Of a stretch of 64,000 nt of DNA, positions 26,324-37,137 are shown piece after piece; position 1 is the first letter of the stretch; each line of letters starts with the position of its first letter. Source of the DNA: Globisporangium splendens (taxonomy: Eukaryota; Oomycota; Peronosporomycetes; Pythiales; Pythiaceae); contig VFIW01000004.1 in NCBI GenBank assembly GCA_006386115.1, positions 682,001 through 746,000 on the forward strand. The letters are read 5' to 3'. The translations under genes and the position numbers were made by a program. The notes beneath the pieces are model-generated. The model ran no database searches. It saw only the letters and a list, made by a program, of their open reading frames with translations, and was not told the DNA's origin.

Positions 26324-28907
26324 ATGATGTGGAGCTTCCGCCTGCGCGGTCCCAAGGGCAAGGCCGCGACGCTCGACATCGGACCGGAGGACACGATGCA
26401 GAGCTTCTGCGGTACGTGCACGTGGTCGTGTCTCTATTGGTGCTTGCTTGTGTGTGAATACTGATGCAAAGGAGATTTGCTGGATGCGTTTTTTGTGTTG
26501 TAGACCTCGCCATCAAGCAGTTGGGACTGCCCAAGAAGACGAGGCAGATCGCGTGTACGTGTGCATAGCGATCGCTAGGTGTTGCTCATTTGTGTGTACA
26601 CTACTGTGCATTCGCCGAGTTGATGCATTAACATGGGTATGCAATGCGGCAGTTCGCTCCGGGTTTCCTCCTCGCGTGGTCGAGTACGATCCCAACGCGC
26701 AAGTGCAGAGCGTCTTTGCGAGAAACGATACTGTCGTGGTGGAGACCGTGAGTGCCGATGGGAGTGCGCCTGCGATAATTCAGGCGCCACCTGTTGCTGC
26801 CGCTTCTAGAAGAGCGTCCAGTCGATCTGCAAAAACAGCAGCACCGAAGCAGGGTATTCACACACTCAGTGGCTCTGGGAAGGTGAAAGCCGCTACAGGT
26901 TCTACGACCAAGCGGAAAGATCGCAGCGAAGGCTTCCGACTCGGTGGTACGACTGATAGCGAGGACACCGCGGTAGCAGCAGTTGCAGATGCGGACGAGG
27001 ACAACACCGCGTCTCCGCATCGATACAAGCGCGTACGCAACATCAACCTGTCTTCGAAGGACGAGATTGGCATCAGTCTCGCAAATGCGGTGAGCGGTGT
27101 CAGCAGCGATCGCGCGGCCAAGTTTTTCCGCGCTGCGACGCGCACAGCTGTGGACTATCAGTACGAGATGGCACTCGCGAATGCGCGCCTTAATGCTGCG
27201 CTCTCGAACAACTTTACGATCCAGGTCCTGACGGGAACGAGACGTATCAGTAGCAGTGCAAATGGCGATAGTGACCATGCGGCGGTTGAGATGAAGGTCG
27301 CTTTCAAAGAAAGCCCTCGGAAATGGAAAGAAGAGGTCGTGGTGATGCTGCAGCCGACCGAGTTACAGGCCATTCTCAAGTACGTCTTGCTCTCGGGTGG
27401 CGAGACTGGAAAAGAGATGCTCAAGCCGTTCAACATGGCGCAGTGCTCTCCAAGGTGAGTTGGAAGTAAGCATATTTGCGTGTGGATATCCATGCTGTGT
27501 ACCTAATGCCTTAGCTGTTGCGTAGAGTGTTTTGGAGTATTGCGCGGCTGTATCGCGGAGACGTGGCTGCAGGTCTGGCTGAGTTGGTGCCGGACGAAGA
27601 CTGGTCGTACTTGGATATTCGAACTCGGTAAGCGTGCTTCTTGTGCTGTTGATATCAAGGTTTATAGACTGAGCATGTGATGTTTGTGGTCGTTGTCATG
27701 GCAGAGCATTGTCTAAGAAGGCTATGGAGGCAAAGGTAAGGTAATCGTCTCGAAAATGCTTTGTTATTGAAGCTACCTGAGCTGAATCGAGAATGCTCTT
27801 TGTCTTGTGCATTAAGGCAAATGAGGAGCAGTGGAAGCTCTGGAAGCGCCAAGGGTATGTTGAAAAGCAGCAGCAACCTATGCCAACCCGAGCAGATGCG
27901 TCAAACAACGATGCAGCTGCAGCTACTACTTCTCCTACACGAACTGCGAATCGCGCGAATCGGCTCGTGACGCAAAAGGGATCGGACAAGATGACGATAC
28001 AACGCGCGCTGCGAGAAGCCATGGCGCGCGCGGCGGTCTCGCGGGCTGAAGTCGCAGCTCAAGCGGCAGACGTCGTATCGGCGTTCACGCAGACAAGCAT
28101 TTCCCGAGAGAAGCGCAAAGCAGATGATCAAGAGAATGAGGAGGACGATGAGGACGTCGAGCCCACGACTACGGTGTACTGTGATGCGTGCAACAAAGCC
28201 CGGATTCTGTCTTTGGATGAGGCCAAGCGAGTGGATGTGGACATGGATCACTGGACGTGTGCAAAGGTGAGTAGTAGTTGTTGTGATTCTCCCTATCGCA
28301 CGATGTTTGTAGACTAGAGGATGTCTAACCATGTCGGTGTATATTGTGCAGCTTGTTGACATTGGACGCGATGGGTGCTGTGACGCGCTGGACGACGAAA
28401 TTGAGCAAATCGCAGGGAAAACCATCGGTCTCTTGTTGCAGAAGGTTCAGGTGTGGACACGCAAAGAGCTCGCGAATGCGTCGACTCAGAAAGTGCTACG
28501 AAGCCTCGTGGATCCAACGGAAGCCTCTAGCGCGACGCTCAAGGACAAGTTGAGCGCCATGATCGATGAGGTACAACAATGGTTTTGGAATAGCGACAAT
28601 GCTTCGTTCAGTCCACTTTTCTCACTTTGCTTACGTTGTTGCTTTCCACTCCATTTAGGCACGACTGGATGAAGTGAACGATTTCATGGGCGAGATTGTC
28701 GGTGATTCCGATCTAGTGGGGCTCTTGGAGTTGCAGAAGCTCGGGACCCCCGCTGACCTCGTTACGACCCCCATCGATTTGATTTATGCGGCTGTACGCG
28801 GCGATGAACATGACGAAGTGACGATGGCGATGGTCGAATCCTGGCAGACGCAGGCAAAGAAGTTGGTTGAGGAGTATGCGTGGCTGGGCGAATGGCGAAC
28901 GCTGTAA
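26324..28907 (+). CDS. Protein with N-terminal UBX-like ubiquitin fold and CW-type zinc finger
   Basis: Eight exons, 26324-26411, 26504-26554, 26653-27454, 27526-27627, 27705-27735, 27817-28266, 28352-28570 and 28659-28907, sum to 663 residues. The start, MMWSFRLRGPKGKA, and the segment RSGFPPRVVEY match the UBX-like domain found at the N-terminus of OTU1/YOD1 deubiquitinases (start MW-x-R, later GYPP-type turn), but no OTU protease follows. After an Ala/Ser/Thr-rich region comes a conserved helical part and then, at about residue 490, VYCDACNKARI, DHWTCAK and GCCDALDDE, the spacing of a CW-type zinc finger, which reads methylated histone H3 in other proteins. The usual first tryptophan of CW is replaced. 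Many Lys/Arg clusters fit a nuclear protein. Function unknown. Confidence 0.75.
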
Positions 28908-29208
28908 GAAAGTGAGAGAAGCACAGCCATCAACTCCATGCAATGAAAGAAAAAAGTCGCTCAAGTGTTTGCTTTAAAAAGTGTTTCTCTTCCATTTGTT
29001 TCCTTCTGTGTATGTAAATCCTGCATGCGAGCCGTGCAATCCTGGCGATCGATTAATTGTGCTTGCTTCCATTGGTTCTTTCAGCACAAGTCGCACGCCA
29101 CAAACTCGCACAGTCTCCTGGGAACGCCTCGTATCCTGTTTTTCTCTCGTTTATCTGCTGATATCGATCTCTCGTCCCTGTTTCACCGCCATCCATCCCT
29201 TTAATCGT

Positions 29209-31161
29209 CTAATCAATCTTGATCGAGCTGTAGATCTTTCTTGTGAACCATAGGCACGCAAAGTACCCGATGGTGCCCGTGAGGAAGAAGAACGTGATCG
29301 AGATCATGGCCATGTAGCCAAAGTAGAGCAAGCCCGACACAAACGCCGTGATGTTGAGCTTCGTGAAAAAGTACAGGAACGAGTACAAAAAGAGGTAGAT
29401 CGCCGCCGAGCCCGATGTCAGGAACGAGCGCCACCACCAGCGGTAGTCCTCGGCGCAGAGCTGGAAGTAGCACATCACCACGGTCACTTCGGCGCACGTC
29501 GCGACGAGGATCAGCAGCACAATGAACAAGAAACCGAACACGTAGTAGATCTGGTGCAACCACAGCGCCGACATGATGAAGAAGAGCTCAATGAACACGG
29601 CACCGAACGGAAGAATACCGCCGACGAGGATGCTGAATGGCGACGACAGGTACCACACTTGCTCTGGGATCTGACGCGCGATCTGGTTCGTACGCACCGG
29701 TTGCTCGACGACAGGAGCCTTGAAGCCAAAGTAGCTGCCGAGGAACACGAGCGGCACCGAGATACCGAACCAGAGCACCAGGAGCGCAAAGAGCGTACCG
29801 AACGGCACCGCCTGCGACGACGCCTTCCCCCACAGAAACAGGTTCAAGATGAAGAAGATTCCGAAGAGCAAGCCAGGGTACAGCACGGCCGTCAAAATCG
29901 TGTTGTACTTCCAGTCCTTGCCGCTGAACATCTTGTACGTGCGCGACGAGTAGTAACCCGCGAAGCTCCCCATGAACACGAACAGCAGCAGGAACGTCGT
30001 CAACAGCGAGCCACGGTTCGCAGGCGACAGCAGACCCAAGAGCGCAATCACCATCGTCGTCGCCGTCATCGCGCACACCTGCACGCCCGTGCCGACCATG
30101 ACGGAGAACAGCATTGGCGAGAGCTGCGGTGGACGGAACACGTCGCCGTGCACGAGCTTCCATCCGCTTTCTTCCGCCGCTTCTTCCGTCGTTTGCACTT
30201 CGTTGTAGCGCGCGATATCGCGGTGCAACGTGCGCAACATGATCATCGCGATCATACCGGTGAGGAACAGCACGATCATGAGCGAGTTGATGATCGAGAA
30301 CCAGTGGATCTGGTCGTTCGAGCTCTTCGAGCTGATGATGCGGTCCCAACGCTCCTCCCACGGAATATCCGACTTGACGTATTGCACGTCGTACGTGAAC
30401 AGCACTGTGGTCTCGCCCTCGGGATTCAGGTACTGGTACTTGCCCTGCGCGACTTCCTCGATGTTCACGAACTTGCCACACGTCTCCGTATCCAATTCTT
30501 GACCACCCGCAGGCTCGTTTTCGTACTTGTGCTGGATCGACGTGGGCACGACTTCGAAACCGACGACGCGCCACTTGGTTTTGCCTTCCTCAGCCGCGTA
30601 CGGGTCCGAGTTCACCGAAATGATGATGCGCACGTGGTTGTAGAGCAAGTACTTGCCGTTCTCATCGACCTCACCGACAGGGAAGCCGCGCTTGAACGAT
30701 CCCGACTGCTGCGGGTCCGTCGGATCGCGGTACAACACGGGCAGGTTGTCGACGATCCACTGCACGTAGTACTCGTTCTGGATCATGTCGATGAACTTCT
30801 GCGACTCCTGCGCCGTGTACGTCATGGGCTTGCAGAGCACCTGGCAGCGCGCATCTTTCTCCATCTGCAGCGAGTAGAGCGAGTCCATGATGGCGTCGCC
30901 AGCCATGATCTCGCCCAGGTTCTCCTGCTGCTCGTTCGTGGACGTCGGCTTGCAGAACGGCAGGTAGTAGTACTCATACGGCACGAGCGTCTTCGTGGAC
31001 GTGATCTTGTTCACGTTGAGCTGCACCTTCTCGCCCTCGGTCCAGGACTCGGGCGCCACGCCTGGCACATAGAACGCGGCGTCGGTTGTCGGCGCCTGCT
31101 GCACCGCGAAGAGCGCCGCGAGCGCGGCCGCGACGACGGACTTGACGGCCCACGCCTTCAT
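29209..31161 (-). CDS. TM9SF/EMP70 nonaspanin
   Basis: Single exon, 650 residues, the usual size for the family. A signal peptide (about 1-27) ends before AAFYVPGVAPESW, the typical nonaspanin start. A luminal domain of about 250 residues contains VPYEYYYLPFC and an H-x-FSI motif (IHWFSIINS) at its end. Nine membrane helices fill the C-terminal half, with DVFRPP between the first two, as in the family. The C-terminus KIYSSIKID fits the KxD/E signal by which nonaspanins bind coat proteins and stay in the Golgi. Family members help sort membrane cargo with glycine-rich transmembrane helices. The frame stays open far upstream, but the leader fixes the start at 31161. Strong GC at third codon positions gives long false frames on the other strand. 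Confidence 0.95.
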   Translation of the reverse strand: MKAWAVKSVVAAALAALFAVQQAPTTDAAFYVPGVAPESWTEGEKVQLNVNKITSTKTLVPYEYYYLPFCKPTSTNEQQENLGEIMAGDAIMDSLYSLQMEKDARCQVLCKPMTYTAQESQKFIDMIQNEYYVQWIVDNLPVLYRDPTDPQQSGSFKRGFPVGEVDENGKYLLYNHVRIIISVNSDPYAAEEGKTKWRVVGFEVVPTSIQHKYENEPAGGQELDTETCGKFVNIEEVAQGKYQYLNPEGETTVLFTYDVQYVKSDIPWEERWDRIISSKSSNDQIHWFSIINSLMIVLFLTGMIAMIMLRTLHRDIARYNEVQTTEEAAEESGWKLVHGDVFRPPQLSPMLFSVMVGTGVQVCAMTATTMVIALLGLLSPANRGSLLTTFLLLFVFMGSFAGYYSSRTYKMFSGKDWKYNTILTAVLYPGLLFGIFFILNLFLWGKASSQAVPFGTLFALLVLWFGISVPLVFLGSYFGFKAPVVEQPVRTNQIARQIPEQVWYLSSPFSILVGGILPFGAVFIELFFIMSALWLHQIYYVFGFLFIVLLILVATCAEVTVVMCYFQLCAEDYRWWWRSFLTSGSAAIYLFLYSFLYFFTKLNITAFVSGLLYFGYMAMISITFFFLTGTIGYFACLWFTRKIYSSIKID

Positions 31162-32105
31162 TTTTGGACGCGCGTGTATGCAGAGAGATGGATGGAGGGA
31201 TGGAGGCGCTGGCGTCCGCACACAGAGAGAGGGAAGGAGGTAAGAGAGAGCTCTTCCGCGCCTATCTTCTTCTCTTTGGGCAATGAGGGAGGGGGCGGCG
31301 TGGCATGCTTGTGAGAGACAGGGAAAGCGACCTGTAGAAACTGATAGGAATAGAGGACCCTGTTGGTCATTTTTGGCAGGTAGTTTACCAAAGAGGCAAG
31401 GAAAGGAAAGAAAAGAAGTTTTCTTTTGCACTGTACTGGAGGGCTGGGTGGAAGATGAACCGGAAGTAATTTATGAGATGGAAGTTTACTGAAAGCTACT
31501 TGTGGACGGTAGTTTACGGATGTGAGTTGGGAGATCATTTTTCATTTTTGAGAGTTTGGGTGCGGAATTGGGAAGGAATAACTTCAGACTGAGTCAAGAA
31601 GGAGCTCTCCGACCACGCCACACACTTAACATCCTCGAGTCACTGCACGCAATGCCAATAGCCATAGTGTAGCTGCATTCACGCCACGTCGATAGAGCAA
31701 TTGAAGTCCTGACCCGCAGCAGTAGACAGGATTCATGCCACTAGAGTCCGTTTCAGACGACTTTTTTTTTATTTCTTTCGTATCAAGCGAAAGTACTGTG
31801 GGAAAGATCCTGCGAAATAAATACGTGTGGGCCACCTCAATTTGAACAAATTTGGGCTCTTTCATTTGGGCATGAACAAGTTAAATTGGGCATTTTCTGT
31901 CCAAACTGCGTGGTACACGCTAATCACCCCACTTTAGTGACGTGCAAATGTCCAAGCAGCGTCCCATCCCCCTCAGGTTCAAGATCATCTCATCCACGTG
32001 AAAGGAAGACCCACATGCCCACGATTGCCACCAGTGTCATTGACGACCAGGAGCGCATTCGCCATTCTTCACTATCATCATCTGCCATCATCTGCAGACA
32101 GCGCG
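31162..32105. other. Divergent intergenic region
   Basis: This 944-bp spacer lies between the starts of the nonaspanin and dihydropteridine reductase genes. It has purine-rich runs from 31180 to 31290 and 31390-31420 and an A/T-rich part at 31765-31830. No frame shows similarity or splice continuation. I see no gene. Confidence 0.4.
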
Positions 32106-33059
32106 ATGGCAGCGACCAAGAAGCTCGTGGTGGTGGGCGGCGCCGGCGCGCTCGGACGCGGCATCGGCGCGCACTTTACGCGCGCGTCTGCATGGAAGAC
32201 GCTCTCGGTGGACTTTACGGCTAACGACGACGTCGACGCGTCCTTCGTGTTTGACCGCGCGGCATCGAGCACATTGACGCAGGCGAGCGCCGTGCTGCAA
32301 CACATTCAGACCACGTGAGTGCTGTGTGTCCATGCACATTTGATGGAGATAGCGAACTGATGTGATTGCTGCACTTGCAGGTATGGCAAAGTGGACGCTG
32401 TCGTGTGCGCTGCTGGCGGATGGGCTGGAGGCAGCATCAAAGACGCAGACACGCTTGTGAACCTCGCGCAGATGCACTCGCGCAACACCGAGTCTGCTGT
32501 CATGGGTACGACGATTTACTATTTCGATATGTGTGCATGCTCCTCGCGCGAATGAGACTCATGGTGTCGTTGTGGCTTGCATTCGTAGCTGCTCACCTCG
32601 CGAGCCATGTACTAAACCCCGGTGGTCTGCTTGTGCTCACTGGCGCTGCTGCTGCTCTAAAGGGTATGATTTGCTGTCGTTTTTGTGTAGAATTCATGTA
32701 TTTATCAGCATTTCAACTTCCTCTTGTCTCTGCTCTATCAATTAGCTACGCCTGGCATGGTGTCGTATGGGATCAGCAAAGCCGGCACGCACCACTTGAT
32801 CGCGAGCAGCATCGACGCACTGCCCGAGGACGCGACGGCGCTCGGCGTGTTACCTGTGACGATCGACACGCCGATGAACCGCAAGTTCATGGCGGACGCC
32901 GACTTTGCGTCCTGGACCAAAGTGGACGCAATCGGCGCCAAGATCCTGGAATGGTCCAATGCATCGCCTTCGTCCCGTCCGCCCAATGGCCACTTGCTCA
33001 CGGTGCTCACGAACAACAACGTGGACACGTGGAAGGACGTCGGCAACCCGTTCCTTTAA
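32106..33059 (+). CDS. QDPR: Dihydropteridine reductase
   Basis: Four exons, 32106-32314, 32381-32505, 32589-32663 and 32746-33059, give 240 residues, the normal size. The protein is a short-chain dehydrogenase: VVVGGAGALGRGI is the dinucleotide-binding glycine loop, VCAAGGWAGGSI the following strand, LLVLTGAAAAL the strand before the active site, and YGISKAG the catalytic Tyr-x3-Lys. This particular combination (AGGWAGG, GMVSYGISKAGTH, TLDTP-like TIDTPMNR) is that of quinonoid dihydropteridine reductase, which regenerates tetrahydrobiopterin with NADH for aromatic amino-acid hydroxylation. It converges on the importin gene with 248 bp between stops. Confidence 0.92.
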
Positions 33060-33307
33060 TCCGTTCTCTATATGGTCTATATATCTGCATTTTGTCGACG
33101 CAGGAGCCCCACATTTCTTTAATGCATCACAGCAGCAATTTCACCATCCGCTCGGCATTTCTCCTGTGTGCTAGTTGCCTCGTCCTATGGTTCTTCCCTT
33201 AGAGTTTTGTGTGGCATTTTGTGGCATTCATTCATTTGGCTCTTCATTCATCCATTTGGTGGTGGTTTCCATCCATTCGTTTGCGTGTTGTGTGCGTGGT
33301 GGTATAC

Positions 33308-36300
33308 TTACGAGGACACGATGCCAGTCGTGGGGGGAATAGCGCTATTCATGCTGTTCAGGCTTTTCCGGAAATGGTCGCAAAACGCGGTGAGCACGCG
33401 CTTGAACTTGCGCGAGTTCTCGATACATTCAGGCTTGGAGATCGTGCCGGCGAACTCGTTGCGCGCTCGTACAGCGACATGGGCACCCACAAAGCTATCG
33501 TCCGCGAGCAATCTCTGGATCAGCTCCTCACTGCGCTGGCGACCAAAGCACGCCCAGCACGAGCGCACGACCTCAGCCGCGCGTTCAATGAGGCTCGGCG
33601 GCATGGAGCCACCTGCCGCGTTGAACAGCGCCACGAGCAAGTGGTACTGCACGTCTTTCTCAAAGAACAGCGTGCGGATGAGCTGGTGCAGCTCCAGTTT
33701 GCCCTCCCACTCGCTGGATCGCAGCAGCTCCGGAGGTGTGCGCAGCACTTCGCCGTACCACGAGCCGACTTCCAGTAGGAAATCTAAAGTAGCTTGTCCC
33801 ACTTCGGGGTTCTGCGACTTTAGAGAATGCAGCACGAGCACCAGCAGCGCCTCCAGTTGGTTCGAACGCACGAGGATCACGGGGCGATGCGAGCCGCAGC
33901 TGCGCGTCAAGTCCAGAAGCGACACGATCAGCGCCGCGCTCTCGTCGGCGTTGCCCACGGCCGCGAGATGGCTCAGCGCGCTCTCTACGACAATCACGAG
34001 CACGCGCGTGAGACTCGCCGTCGACTCGCTATCATCGCCCGCGCACGCGATAATACTCTTGATCACATTCAAAAAGCTGCCGTCAAAGCTGCCTGCAAAC
34101 TGTTCGAGCAAGTGCGGCATGATCGCCGTGGCGAGGTCGAGTGCCTGTGATCGGATCGAGTCAAATAACGCAACGAGCATCCCGCAAAACGTGTCCATGA
34201 CGTCCTCGTTCGTACCGAAGACGCGCAGGATCCCTTCGACGACGGTCCAGTGCGTTTGCAGCGCGCACAGCAGCGGATGCGGCACTTCCTGATTGATCTG
34301 CGGCGGGACCTTCACGGCCAGCACGTGCAGATGTGCAAACAGCACACACAGGAACTCGACGCACTCGTCATTGCTAGCATTTAGCGTTGGGAAGCGCGCC
34401 GCGAGGTCGTGGAACATGATCGCACACAGTTCCTCGATCACCGGCACGGCGTCCTTGTACGGCACGGTGGCCACCACGTACGCAACGGATTCCACGATCA
34501 GCTGCAGACTGTTGCCGTCCAGACACGCGACTTTCGTGCCCTTGGCGGCGCGGTTCGTGCGATACAGGCTCAGCATCGCGTCGAGCCACCGCTGGTTGAA
34601 AAAATGGGTACCACACCGATGCGTCAGCTTCTTCAGCGCAACCGTGCCCAGATGGTCTTCTTCACGCAAGCGGAACGGGAACGTCGGGTGGCTCTCGCTG
34701 ATCTCGAAGCTCTGGGACATGATCTCGAACGCGAACACACTCAGGTAGCTCGGATTCCGCGCAAACCAGTGGCTCATGACGCCCAGAAAGATCGTGACTG
34801 TGCGCGACAGCGCGCGATGCGACGGCTCCTTCCGCGCCAGCAGCTCAAACAGGTGCGGGATCAGCGACATGTCTTCCTCGCGGATCGACTTGGACAACGC
34901 GCTCAGCGCGTGCACATAAACCTCAGTTTTCTTCCACCACGCCGGCGTCGCTTGGCCAGCATCGTAGAGCTCATACTGCCGGAAAATGGCGTAGATCGCA
35001 TCCACTACGAATTTGTCTTCACTCGCCTGGGTCACGGTCGCGAGTGATCGGAACACTGCGCGCACGTCGTTCCGATAGCTTGTGAACCGCTCTCGTGCTG
35101 CCGCAGGGAAGCTCTCGTAGTCGTCTGGGAACTCGGTTCGCTCGATCAAAATGCTCAATAACCGCGAGATAAACGCTTCAAAGTCCGCCATGCGGCGCTC
35201 GTGCTTCCCCGAGATGTACGCGCGGAAATCGATCCAAAAGTCCATGGTCTCGTTCGAAATATCGAGGTCGTTCATCGCGGTAAAGTATAACATCGTATCC
35301 AGGAACTCGTAGACCAGTGAGCCTGGTTGCAAATCCAAAGTGTAGTCGACAAAATACATGATAAACGATTGTCCGCATTCCGCCATCGCGACGGCACAGC
35401 CTTTCAGGCAATATCCGACGGCATCATTTGCCGCGAGTCGCTCGACAATGTGTTTCCTCAGCAGCACAAAGTTCTTCATCACGAGCTCCATGAGCGGGAT
35501 GCAAGCGTCGTTGTTGCACGCACGCACGACTTCTCGGATCACTAGCAGCGCGTCTTCGGAAAACACCGGGTTCATGGTCTCCTGGAACGCACGATCGAGT
35601 AACCCGGACTCCATGATCAGCCCCGGCGGCACGTTCCCGTACTCGACCCAACTGGAAAAACATTTCAGCAGCAACCCACGCAGCCGCACTTGTTTGTCGT
35701 CGGCATCGATGGCGCTCGCGAGCGTCGGGAGCACGGTCTTCACGACGTACGGCGCCGACTGGTGCACCATCACCTCACACTGCGCGCGCTTGGTCTTGGA
35801 GAACTTGACGCGCTTGTTCTCAACTTCTTCCGGGATCACCTTGAGCGTGAGCAGAATCGCAAAGTTGGTCAAATTCGACGTCACGTCGTCTTGGATCGGG
35901 TTCACCTGGTTCTGCACGAGCCACTCGACAGCGCCGACGATCGTCGACTCAGAGTGCTGTTCATGGAACCGCAGCAGGATCACGGCGATCGTGAGTGTCA
36001 AGTGGGTCTGCACGTTGAACTCCTCGACGACCCCATTGGGCCCTGTCATGATGTTCCACATCTCCTGGCAGAGCACACCAAACTCCTTTGAAAGCGCTTC
36101 ATGCTGCTGCCGCTCGTCTTCGGTCCACAGCGCCGGGTTCTCTAACTTGTACTTGCGCACGTACGACGCGACAGCGAAGTAGACCGTGGACGCCGCGAAC
36201 GCGCGCTCAGCCTTCAACTGCGGCGACTCCTTGTCGACGATCGGCGCCTGCAGCACGCGGAGCGCTGTCTGTGCGGCTTCGGGTGTGCGCTGGAAATTCT

Positions 36301-36391
36301 GCAGCAGCGAGTCGGCTCGGCGGCGCATACGCGGCGAGCTCAGCGGGTTGTAGAGCTGGCTCAGCGCCTCTGACACCACGCTCGCCTCCAT
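33308..36391 (-). CDS. Importin-beta family receptor, transportin-3/Mtr10-like
   Basis: Single long exon of 1027 residues starting at the ATG of MEASVVSEALSQLY. The whole length is helical HEAT-type repeat, as in karyopherins. Diagnostic stretches resemble transportin-3: LTLKVIPEEVENKRVKF, LLKCFSSWVEYG, the middle block DFWIDFRAYI, and WACFGRQRSEELIQRLL near the end. Family members carry SR-rich splicing factors and related cargo into the nucleus and are released by Ran-GTP. The importin-13 subgroup is close, so the exact orthologue is less certain than the family. The frame continues upstream of the ATG without a stop for about 440 bases; that part has no karyopherin similarity and is probably untranslated. 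Confidence 0.88.
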   Translation of the reverse strand: MEASVVSEALSQLYNPLSSPRMRRRADSLLQNFQRTPEAAQTALRVLQAPIVDKESPQLKAERAFAASTVYFAVASYVRKYKLENPALWTEDERQQHEALSKEFGVLCQEMWNIMTGPNGVVEEFNVQTHLTLTIAVILLRFHEQHSESTIVGAVEWLVQNQVNPIQDDVTSNLTNFAILLTLKVIPEEVENKRVKFSKTKRAQCEVMVHQSAPYVVKTVLPTLASAIDADDKQVRLRGLLLKCFSSWVEYGNVPPGLIMESGLLDRAFQETMNPVFSEDALLVIREVVRACNNDACIPLMELVMKNFVLLRKHIVERLAANDAVGYCLKGCAVAMAECGQSFIMYFVDYTLDLQPGSLVYEFLDTMLYFTAMNDLDISNETMDFWIDFRAYISGKHERRMADFEAFISRLLSILIERTEFPDDYESFPAAARERFTSYRNDVRAVFRSLATVTQASEDKFVVDAIYAIFRQYELYDAGQATPAWWKKTEVYVHALSALSKSIREEDMSLIPHLFELLARKEPSHRALSRTVTIFLGVMSHWFARNPSYLSVFAFEIMSQSFEISESHPTFPFRLREEDHLGTVALKKLTHRCGTHFFNQRWLDAMLSLYRTNRAAKGTKVACLDGNSLQLIVESVAYVVATVPYKDAVPVIEELCAIMFHDLAARFPTLNASNDECVEFLCVLFAHLHVLAVKVPPQINQEVPHPLLCALQTHWTVVEGILRVFGTNEDVMDTFCGMLVALFDSIRSQALDLATAIMPHLLEQFAGSFDGSFLNVIKSIIACAGDDSESTASLTRVLVIVVESALSHLAAVGNADESAALIVSLLDLTRSCGSHRPVILVRSNQLEALLVLVLHSLKSQNPEVGQATLDFLLEVGSWYGEVLRTPPELLRSSEWEGKLELHQLIRTLFFEKDVQYHLLVALFNAAGGSMPPSLIERAAEVVRSCWACFGRQRSEELIQRLLADDSFVGAHVAVRARNEFAGTISKPECIENSRKFKRVLTAFCDHFRKSLNSMNSAIPPTTGIVSS

Positions 36392-37137
36392 CTTGGTCTC
36401 TGTCTCGTTGTCCAAAATCGCACCTAACGCCTTTTCTTGCTCGGCTCTTTCACGTTGTAGAACTTCTCGTACGAACCTCGAAACGCAAACAACGCGCCTA
36501 CGGGCAGATAAAGCAGGTGTATGGAGACGTACGCTGTTGTCCCTGCAGGCAGATGCGCGTGCTTCAACGCTCTGATCGCGCTCGCGTGTTTCGCTCTTAT
36601 CGGACTGAACGAAAGGAGCTCTTGGTGATCTTGTGGCAGTATTTTGGGGGCAAGCAAAAATGTGCTCGCACTTAAGCGGGTCTGCAACGAAAAATGCCCA
36701 AGTTAGCAATTTTTGGCACCGAAGGTGAATGACCCAAAATTGTAGAACATGGATGTGGTCCACACATTTGATGGAAATGGAGCCATTCGACGCCGAGCTG
36801 CAAAAATGGAGGCACATTCTGCACCGCATGATTTGGATAAACGCTGGCTTGGTTCAACGTCCGGCGTTGCTGTGTGCGCGGTTGTCGTGCGCGGTTGTCG
36901 TCGTAGTGGATACAATAGTCCAGCCTGTCAAGCATGGCGATCAGCAGTACACTCACAGGAACAAGAAGAAGCTGAGGATGAAGCCAAAGAGTATGACACG
37001 AAGAGTGGAGTCAATTGGTTTGCATAGGAGACGGTCAATCACGACGCGCGTAGGTTCAGCTTCGTATCCAATCTAGCCGCAGGAAATGAGCGCTCCATAT
37101 ATAAGCGGAACATTCACATTCGCGGTCACTGAAACGA
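36392..37137. other. Intergenic region with a possible small membrane-protein exon
   Basis: This stretch lies between the start of the importin gene and the end of the small prefoldin-like gene, both on the minus strand. Most of it shows no coding pattern. On the minus strand, 37072-36957 reads as an open exon with a hydrophobic segment (RVILFGFILSFFLFL) bounded by a TAG acceptor and a GTGAGT donor, and 36924-36672 continues it in phase. No start codon can be joined to it. A TATATA box-like sequence lies at 37098-37103. Confidence 0.3.

Noticed and set aside
29554..31314. 586-residue open frame on the plus strand
   Set aside because: It lies antisense to the TM9SF gene and its peptide is an Arg/His/Glu-rich shadow produced by GC-rich third codon positions. 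The minus strand gives a full nonaspanin.
33308..36829. Longer 1173-residue version of the importin
   Set aside because: The extra 146 residues upstream of the ATG at 36391 are not karyopherin-like and contain biased sequence; they are probably untranslated.
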